Source: Mariprofundus sp.
Lineage (GTDB): Bacteria; Pseudomonadota; Zetaproteobacteria; Mariprofundales; Mariprofundaceae
Assembly: GCA_015485035.1 (NCBI GenBank)
Contig: WFUI01000251.1
Coordinates: 1-12,602 of the forward strand
Length of the DNA stretch: 12,602 nt
Reading direction: 5' to 3'
The position numbers were made by a program, and so were the translations under genes. Below, in pieces: positions 8,121-12,602 of this stretch; position 1 is the first letter of the stretch, and every line of letters begins with the position of its first letter. The notes beneath the pieces are model-generated. The model was given only the letters and a program-made list of their open reading frames with translations. It did no database searches and had not been told where the DNA came from.

Positions 8121-9473
8121 TTGTCAGAATCAATAAATCATCATCACGCCGCAAGATTGCCGGTTATTGCTATTGTCGGTCGCCCCAATGTTGGCAAATC
8201 GACCCTGTTTAATCGCATCGTTGGCAAGCGCAAGGCTATTGTCGGTGACCGTCCCGGTGTTACCGTCGACCGGTTGGAAAACGAGTGCCGGCTCGGCGAA
8301 CGGAATGTGGTGCTGGTCGATACAGGTGGTATTGGTGAGGGCACCCACGATGTCATGCAGCCGGCTATTGATTTACAGGTGGAAGCCGCCCTGGAAATTG
8401 CCGATGTTGTGCTGTTTGTGGTTGATGCACAGGCCGGAGCTACACCGATAGATGCTGTCATCGCTGACAAATTACGCAAACACCACATTCCATTGCTGCT
8501 AGTGGCCAACAAGGCAGAGAAGCCGGGTAGCGAGATAGAGTTTTTCAGCCTGGGGCTAGGTGATCCGATCGCTGTTTCCGCAGCCCATGGTGAAGGCGTA
8601 CGTGATTTTATTGCAACCCTGGAAAGCCTGATTCCGGAGCAGACCGATGAACCGCTCGGGGATGCAGAGCAGGCTATTGCATCGGTTGCTGTGATTGGCC
8701 GGCCGAATGTCGGTAAATCCACGCTTATCAATGCATGGTTAAGAAAACAACGTATGGTGGTCAGTGATATTGCCGGTACTACCCGCGATGCCATTGATAG
8801 CAGTATGCCATACAAAGACGGATTTATCCGTCTGGTGGATACTGCCGGCCAGCGTAAGCATGGCCGTATCAATGATATCATTGAATTTGTTGCGCGTGTG
8901 AAAGCGGTACAGGCATTTCGTCGTTCTGATGTGGCGGTGATGCTGCTGGATGGTGGCGAAGGCATTGTTGAACAGGATATGCGCCTGATGCAGCTGGCAC
9001 TGGATGAGGGTTGTGCGCTGATTGTTGCTGTCAATAAACTGGATTTGCTCGATGAGGAGCAATGGAAATATTATGCAGAACGCCTTGATTTCAGGATGCG
9101 GGGTATGTCTGATATCCCTGTCTTTCGTATTACAGCCAAAAGTGGCAAGGGTATAAAACGCTTGCTTGATGAGGCGGTCAGGGCGGCTCGTCGGAACCGT
9201 TTCGAGTTAACAACCGGGGCACTCAATCGCTGGTTGGCGGATGTTCAGCAGGCTCAACACCCTCCCAGTGATCATGGTGCGGTTGTGCGATTAAAGTATG
9301 CTTCCCAGGTTTCCACCCGTCCGCCTGCCATCAAGATTTTCTGCAATCGTCCCAAGGGCCTGAAAACCAGTTATAAGCGTTATCTGGAGCAGTCGTTCCG
9401 GACAAGTTTTGATTTGGCCGGTGTGCCTGTCCGTTTTTCGTTTACGGCTGGTAAAAACCCGTATAAGTCCTGA
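8121..9473 (+). CDS. der: Ribosome biogenesis GTPase Der (EngA)
   Basis: Der is a tandem GTPase needed for 50S ribosomal subunit maturation. From TTG 8121 it has 450 residues. G-domain 1 shows GRPNVGKST (residues 20-28), a RPGVTVDR switch I (44-51), DTGGIGEG (67-74) and NKAE (130-133). In the last motif Glu replaces the usual Asp of NKxD. G-domain 2 has GRPNVGKST (193-201), IAGTTRDAID, DTAGQRKHGR (240-249) and a canonical NKLD. The C-terminal KH-like domain ends with PPAIKIFCNRPKGL, SYKRYLEQSFR and GVPVRFSFTAGKNPY. DTGG in domain 1 and DTAG in domain 2 are typical of Der. The start is uncertain: an in-frame GTG at 8097 adds eight residues, while TTG 8121 has the better ribosome binding site. 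The stop TGA abuts the ratA ATG with no gap. Confidence 0.96.
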   Translation: MSESINHHHAARLPVIAIVGRPNVGKSTLFNRIVGKRKAIVGDRPGVTVDRLENECRLGERNVVLVDTGGIGEGTHDVMQPAIDLQVEAALEIADVVLFVVDAQAGATPIDAVIADKLRKHHIPLLLVANKAEKPGSEIEFFSLGLGDPIAVSAAHGEGVRDFIATLESLIPEQTDEPLGDAEQAIASVAVIGRPNVGKSTLINAWLRKQRMVVSDIAGTTRDAIDSSMPYKDGFIRLVDTAGQRKHGRINDIIEFVARVKAVQAFRRSDVAVMLLDGGEGIVEQDMRLMQLALDEGCALIVAVNKLDLLDEEQWKYYAERLDFRMRGMSDIPVFRITAKSGKGIKRLLDEAVRAARRNRFELTTGALNRWLADVQQAQHPPSDHGAVVRLKYASQVSTRPPAIKIFCNRPKGLKTSYKRYLEQSFRTSFDLAGVPVRFSFTAGKNPYKS

Positions 9474-9917
9474 ATGCGCAGTTTTGAAGAAACGCGCGAG
9501 ATAGCTTGTCCGGCCTCGGACATGTTTGATATTGTGATGGATATCGAAGCCTATCCGACTTTTTTACCATGGGTGGCAGATGCGACGATTTTGCACCGGC
9601 AAGCCGGTGAGCTCCGTGCGGAACTGGTCGCTGATCTGGCCGGGTCGCGTCACAGCTTTCAAACTGTCGATCGCTTTATTACGAACAAGCTTATTGAAGT
9701 GCGGCTGCTGGAAGGGCCGTTTCGTTTTCTGGAAAGCGTGTGGACATTTGAAACCATCGGGTCAGACCGTTGCACTGTGCATTTCTCGATCGAGTTTGAA
9801 TTTCGCAGTATGATGCTGGATATGGTTGCCAGTCCGATTTTTGCTACTGCCTGCAGATCCATGGTGCAGTCTTTTGAACAGCGGGCGCTGGCGTTAAGGG
9901 GATCATCATGCACATAA
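9474..9917 (+). CDS. ratA: RatA-like START/COQ10-domain protein
   Basis: The 147-residue protein belongs to the polyketide cyclase/COQ10 (START-like) fold family. It shows the family markers DIEAYPTFLPWVADATIL (residues 23-40), LVADLAGSRHSFQT, LLEGPFRFLESVWTFE and, near the C-terminus, IEFEFRSMMLDMVASPIF followed by MVQSFEQRA. E. coli RatA was described as a toxin that binds 50S subunits and blocks 70S association. The mitochondrial homologue Coq10 binds ubiquinone, so a lipid or quinone role is also open. The ATG directly follows the der stop. No Shine-Dalgarno is evident, which suggests translational coupling with der. It overlaps ratB by 10 bases, and the ratA-ratB pairing is the usual one. 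Whether it acts as a toxin here is not shown by the sequence. Confidence 0.92.
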   Translation: MRSFEETREIACPASDMFDIVMDIEAYPTFLPWVADATILHRQAGELRAELVADLAGSRHSFQTVDRFITNKLIEVRLLEGPFRFLESVWTFETIGSDRCTVHFSIEFEFRSMMLDMVASPIFATACRSMVQSFEQRALALRGSSCT

Positions 9918-10219
9918 GCGTGGTTTATGCACTGCCAAACGAACAGTTCCTTGAAGAGCTGGATGTTGCCGCAGGCACGACGGCCGAGGAAGCTGTACAT
10001 ATGAGCGGCATGAGCGACAAACACCCCGAAATCGATTTATCTGTGAATAAACTGGGTATTTTTGCCAAGCTGGTTAAGGGTGATCAGGTCTTGCGCGAGG
10101 GTGACAGGGTGGAAATTTATCGCGCCCTGCCACGCAAGCCCCGGGATGCACATGCTGTGGATGATAAGAAAGCACGTATTCGAGCCAGGAAAGAGCAGCG
10201 GTCGAAACAAAACGTCTGA
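9908..10219 (+). CDS. ratB: RnfH/RatB family ubiquitin-like protein
   Basis: The 103-residue protein has the beta-grasp (ubiquitin-like) layout of the RnfH/UPF0125 family. Visible motifs are VVYALPNEQFLEELDVAAGTTAEEAV at the N-terminus, DLSVNKLGIFAKLVKGDQVL in the middle and EGDRVEIYRALPRKPRDA, followed by a lysine/arginine-rich tail (about residues 86-103). It was named RatB as the partner of RatA in E. coli, although its role as an antitoxin is not established. The ATG at 9908 lies inside the last codons of ratA, with AAGGGGA (9896-9902) 5 bases upstream. It appears to be the last gene of the yfgM-bamB-der-ratAB set. Confidence 0.92.
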   Translation: MHISVVYALPNEQFLEELDVAAGTTAEEAVHMSGMSDKHPEIDLSVNKLGIFAKLVKGDQVLREGDRVEIYRALPRKPRDAHAVDDKKARIRARKEQRSKQNV

Positions 10220-10449
10220 CGGGCTGCAGGTGTTCGAGGCCTGTCCTGAATAAATGCCTCCTGCTCCTGTTCAATACACAAAGAAAAACGTCTTTTCCAT
10301 TGTTTATGATATCAGCTATTTACGGGGTCGATTTTTAGTGATCCGAACATGAGTACAGGGATACGCTGAGTTTTTTCAGAACATTCCAGGATTTCTGCTT
10401 GCGATTTTCCGGCAGGATTTTACCATCACTGCTGTTTTCAGGAGGGGTC
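10220..10449 (+). other. Intergenic region between ratB and the pentapeptide gene
   Basis: No gene or strong terminator was found in these 230 bases. There are only weak features: a CAGG/CCTG hairpin near 10226-10242, a CTGA-GTTTTT-TCAG stem near 10367-10380, a CAGAA/TTCTG stem (10377-10397) and a TATGAT (10305-10310) that matches 5 of 6 bases of a -10 but lacks a proper -35. The gap probably separates two transcription units. Confidence 0.4.
10440..10445 (+). promoter_or_regulatory. Ribosome binding site deciding the pentapeptide-protein start
   Basis: AGGAGG lies 4 bases before ATG 10450. This strong site argues against a longer in-frame reading from TTG 10399, which would add 17 residues with no family match. 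Confidence 0.8.
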
Positions 10450-11004
10450 ATGACAGTTTCAGAAGTAATTGATGCAATCAGGGCGGGAAAAAGTCTGGCT
10501 GGAGAAAACCTGTCCGGTCTGGATTTTTCCAATCAGGATTTGAGAGGCGCTGATTTTTCGGGAGCCGATCTGAGCAATTGTGTGTTCGACGGGGCTGATC
10601 TTTCCGGAGCCAATCTTTGCGATGCCAATCTCGAGGGAACTTCCATGGTGGGTACCGAGCAGACAGGTGTGCGCATTGACCTGAATCGTTTGCTGTCCCG
10701 TATTCGAAGTGGCTGGAGTCTGACCGGCGTGAACCTGTCCGGCATGGATTTGTCCGGTCAGGATTTGAGAAATGCCAAACTTCGTTTTGCCAATCTCAAA
10801 GGTTGTAATCTGCAAGGTGCGGATTTACGCGGTGCGGTGTTGAACGAAGCCGATTTGTCCTATGCCAATCTTCGGGATGCTGATTTTCGGGGTGCCAGTC
10901 TGAAACGTGCCAATTTGACCCGCTCTGACCGAACCGGTGCAAAATTCCGTATGTGGGCGATGAAAAAAGCATTCATTGCCGGAGAAACCGCTTATCGCTC
11001 CTGA
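10450..11004 (+). CDS. Pentapeptide-repeat protein with duplicated module
   Basis: The protein has 184 residues and no signal peptide or membrane helix. Central Leu/Phe/Met residues recur every five positions: 16, 21, 26, 31, 36, 41, 46, 51, 56, 61 and 66, then 91 to 156 and 166. This A(D/N)LxG-type pattern forms a right-handed quadrilateral beta-helix. Each run of repeats is preceded by a short helix ([14 protein letters not shown] at 3-16; [14 protein letters not shown] at 78-91). The second block repeats the first with an offset of exactly 75 residues, which keeps the five-residue phase. The tail (about 167-184, [17 protein letters not shown]) is not repetitive. Pentapeptide proteins include DNA-mimic gyrase protectors (Qnr, MfpA) and many without known function. 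At 184 residues with a helix breaking the coil, a Qnr role is not supported. The role is unknown. The gene stands alone between ratB and aspS. Confidence 0.9.
   Translation: MTVSEVIDAIRAGKSLAGENLSGLDFSNQDLRGADFSGADLSNCVFDGADLSGANLCDANLEGTSMVGTEQTGVRIDLNRLLSRIRSGWSLTGVNLSGMDLSGQDLRNAKLRFANLKGCNLQGADLRGAVLNEADLSYANLRDADFRGASLKRANLTRSDRTGAKFRMWAMKKAFIAGETAYRS
10486..10776 (+). repeat. Internal direct repeat in the pentapeptide gene
   Basis: Bases 10486-10551 (residues 13-34) and 10711-10776 (residues 88-109) are copies 225 bases apart. By hand count 48 of 66 bases are identical, including the shared run TCAGGATTTGAGA-like codons for Gln-Asp-Leu-Arg. The similarity at codon level points to duplication rather than only convergent repeat composition. 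Confidence 0.6.
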
Positions 11005-11140
11005 ATGCAGTTAAATTTGTTTTCCTTTGTGTTTCGTGGCCAAACGCATCTGCATTTTTCTTTTTCATTCTTTGCCTGAATGATCAGGTAGCGCTAGTGT
11101 GCGCGGCCTTTTTACAGCTATATAACGGAGGTGGATAACG
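11005..11140 (+). other. Intergenic region upstream of aspS
   Basis: This 136-base gap holds a small stem-loop (CCTGA 11075-11079, ATGA loop, TCAGG 11084-11088), the GCGCTAGTGT site described separately, a GCGC/GCGC stem (11091-11104) followed by GGCC and TTTTT (11109-11113), and the aspS ribosome binding site. The last stem has a terminator-like look but only four base pairs, and it lies within the probable aspS leader. Confidence 0.4.
11072..11100 (+). promoter_or_regulatory. Putative aspS promoter containing GCGCTAGTGT
   Basis: TTGCCT (11072-11077) matches 4 of 6 bases of a -35. A 17-base spacer separates it from TAGTGT (11095-11100), the end of the decamer GCGCTAGTGT (11091-11100). A start near 11107 would give a leader of about 34 bases before aspS. 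The -10 is weak (3 of 6). The main support is the identical decamer before carB with the same spacing to a -35-like element. Confidence 0.35.
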
Positions 11141-12602
11141 ATGTTACCACGCACACACTGTGGAGATTTCAGATCCATGCACATCGGGCAACAGGTACGT
11201 CTGAATGGCTGGGTTCAGACCAATCGCGATCATGGTGGTGTCATCTTTCTGGATGTGCGCGATCGTTCCGGACTGGTACAGATTGTGGCACATCCGGATA
11301 CGCCTGATTTGCACAAGCTGGCCCATTCAATGCGGCAGCAGGATGTTATCGAGGTAGCGGGTGAGGTGATTGCCCGTTCGGAAGAAACCATCAATGAAAA
11401 ACTTCCGACCGGTGAGATTGAAATCAAAGCATCGGAAATTACCGTGCTTAACCGTTCTGAAACGCCCCCATTTATGATTGAGGATGATTGCGAAACGTCT
11501 GAGCAGATCAGGCTTGAATATCGTTACCTCGACCTGCGCCGTCCTAAAATGCAGTCATTTATGCAGCTGCGTCATCGTGTTACGCATGCCGTTCGCAACT
11601 ACCTCGACAGCCAGCAGTTTCTTGAAATTGAAACCCCGATTCTGAACAAATCCACACCCGAAGGTGCAAGGGATTATCTGGTTCCATCAAGGGTCTACCC
11701 CGGTTCATTTTATGCATTACCGCAAAGCCCTCAAATATTTAAACAGTTGCTGATGGTGGCGGGCATGGATCGGTATTTCCAGATCGCCCGCTGTTTCCGT
11801 GATGAGGATTTGCGCGCCGACCGTCAGCCCGAATTTACCCAGGTGGATATTGAATTATCCTTTGTAAGTCAGGATGATGTGATGAGTGTGGCCGAGGGGC
11901 TATTACGTGCCATGTTCGATGCCGGTGTCGGTATCCACCTGCCGGAAGTGTTCCCGCGTATCACCTATGCGGAAGCCCTGGATAAATACGGTCTGGATCG
12001 CCCCGATGTTCGTTTCGGGCTGGAGCTGGTCAATATCACAGCACTGATGAAGCGGGTGGAATTCAAGGTATTTCGCGATCCGGCTGAGAAAGGCGGACTG
12101 GTCAAAGTGTTGCGTGTTCCGGGCGGTGCATCATCATTGTCGCGCAAGCAGATTGATGATTATACCAAATTTGTATCCATCTACGGAGCCAGAGGGCTGG
12201 CCTGGATCAAGGTGAACGACAAGGATAATTTACCCGGTGGCTTGCAGTCGCCGATTGTAAAATTTCTGCCGGAAGATGTGTTAAAAGATATGCTGGAAAC
12301 AACCGAAGCGGAAAATGGTGACCTACTGTTTTTCGGTGCCGGTGACACTACGGTAGTTAATGATGCCCTGGGCCATTTGCGTATCAAACTCGGGCATGAC
12401 CTGAATTTGATTGCTGAAGGTGACCACCGTTTTGTCTGGGTGGTTGATTTCCCTATGTTTGCCTGGAATGAAGAAGAGAAACGTCCTGAAGCACTGCATC
12501 ACCCGTTCACAGCACCATATGCCGAAGATCTGGATAAATTTGAAACGGATCCGTTGAATATGCGTTCACAAGCATATGATCTGGTCTGGAACGGCACCGA
12601 GA
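11141..12602 (+). CDS. aspS: Aspartyl-tRNA synthetase, 5' part
   Basis: AspRS charges tRNA with aspartate in the cytoplasm. The window edge cuts the gene after 487 codons of the usual ~590, so class II motif 3 and the C-terminus are missing. The N-terminal OB-fold anticodon-binding domain (about residues 1-105) includes VRLNGWVQTNRDHGGVIFLDVRDRSG. The catalytic domain shows YRYLDLRRP, ETPILNKSTPEGARDYLVPSR, FYALPQSPQIFKQLLMVAGMDRYFQIARCFRDEDLRADRQPEFTQVDIE (with motif 2 RDE) and, in the bacterial insertion domain, RVPGGASSLSRKQIDDY. MHHPFT appears as LHHPFTAPY. GGAGGT (11127-11132) lies 8 bases before ATG. His31 matches the residue reported in the non-discriminating Pseudomonas aeruginosa enzyme, where E. 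coli has Leu30, so it may also charge tRNA-Asn. Confidence 0.97.
   Translation, partial: MLPRTHCGDFRSMHIGQQVRLNGWVQTNRDHGGVIFLDVRDRSGLVQIVAHPDTPDLHKLAHSMRQQDVIEVAGEVIARSEETINEKLPTGEIEIKASEITVLNRSETPPFMIEDDCETSEQIRLEYRYLDLRRPKMQSFMQLRHRVTHAVRNYLDSQQFLEIETPILNKSTPEGARDYLVPSRVYPGSFYALPQSPQIFKQLLMVAGMDRYFQIARCFRDEDLRADRQPEFTQVDIELSFVSQDDVMSVAEGLLRAMFDAGVGIHLPEVFPRITYAEALDKYGLDRPDVRFGLELVNITALMKRVEFKVFRDPAEKGGLVKVLRVPGGASSLSRKQIDDYTKFVSIYGARGLAWIKVNDKDNLPGGLQSPIVKFLPEDVLKDMLETTEAENGDLLFFGAGDTTVVNDALGHLRIKLGHDLNLIAEGDHRFVWVVDFPMFAWNEEEKRPEALHHPFTAPYAEDLDKFETDPLNMRSQAYDLVWNGTE

Noticed and set aside
8144..9034. Long minus-strand ORF of 296 codons opposite der
   Set aside because: Its Ser/Thr/Arg-rich translation has no recognisable domain, and it lies fully antisense to a strongly conserved GTPase; it is a shadow of der codon usage.
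9474..10219. RatA-RatB as a toxin-antitoxin accessory module
   Set aside because: Both families are widely conserved and here are coupled to der in a housekeeping cluster, so a mobile toxin-antitoxin system is not supported.
10399..10449. Longer N-terminus of the pentapeptide protein
   Set aside because: The 17 added residues begin at TTG without a ribosome binding site, whereas ATG 10450 has AGGAGG.
10450..11004. Qnr-type quinolone resistance protein
   Set aside because: The protein is shorter (184 residues), lacks the Qnr loop pattern and is interrupted by a helix; only the generic repeat fold is shared.
11091..11113. Intrinsic terminator after the pentapeptide gene
   Set aside because: The GCGC/GCGC stem has only 4 bp and is separated from the T-run by GGCC; the site better fits the aspS leader.
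1..12602. CRISPR arrays, IS elements, tRNA or phage genes
   Set aside because: No repeat-spacer pattern, transposase-like ORF, terminal inverted repeats or tRNA cloverleaf was seen on either strand.

Overview
The window is a dense, almost entirely plus-strand block of proteobacterial housekeeping genes. It has moderate GC content, short intergenic gaps and several start/stop overlaps. I see no IS element, phage gene, CRISPR array, tRNA or rRNA. Two pieces of context point to Proteobacteria. The order carB-greA-DUF4149 membrane protein is one I know best from Betaproteobacteria. The order yfgM-bamB-der is one I know best from Gamma- and Betaproteobacteria. The first G-domain of Der carries NKAE, a variant I associate with Alphaproteobacteria and relatives, and the mixture would also fit Zetaproteobacteria. 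I cannot fix the class from sequence alone.

Layout: (1) bases 1-398, the 3' end of a TIGR04282/DUF2064-type glycosyltransferase. (2) 399-779, a 381-base gap with a promoter-like site, a small inverted repeat and a compact leader (short ORF plus two competing hairpins) just before carB. (3) 780-6130, a probable operon: carB, greA, a DUF4149 membrane protein and an AI-2E/PerM family membrane protein. (4) 6131-6215, a short gap with a possible promoter. (5) 6216-10219, a tightly coupled set: yfgM, bamB, der, ratA, ratB. (6) 10220-10449, a gap. (7) 10450-11004, a pentapeptide-repeat protein built from an internally duplicated module. (8) 11005-11140, a gap with a promoter-like site. (9) 11141 to the end, aspS, truncated by the window edge.

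How the genes fit together: carB makes carbamoyl phosphate for arginine and pyrimidines. greA rescues backtracked RNA polymerase. yfgM and bamB serve envelope protein export and outer-membrane protein assembly. der matures the 50S ribosomal subunit, and ratA/ratB encode small proteins often found near translation genes. aspS charges tRNA-Asp and, judging from His31, perhaps tRNA-Asn as well.

Nothing here looks like an undescribed defence or mobile system. The points most worth a second look are the absence of carA beside carB, the leader ORF with mutually exclusive hairpins before carB, a decamer shared by the carB and aspS upstream regions, the 75-residue duplication in the pentapeptide protein, the non-discriminating signature of AspRS, and the NKAE guanine-specificity motif of Der.
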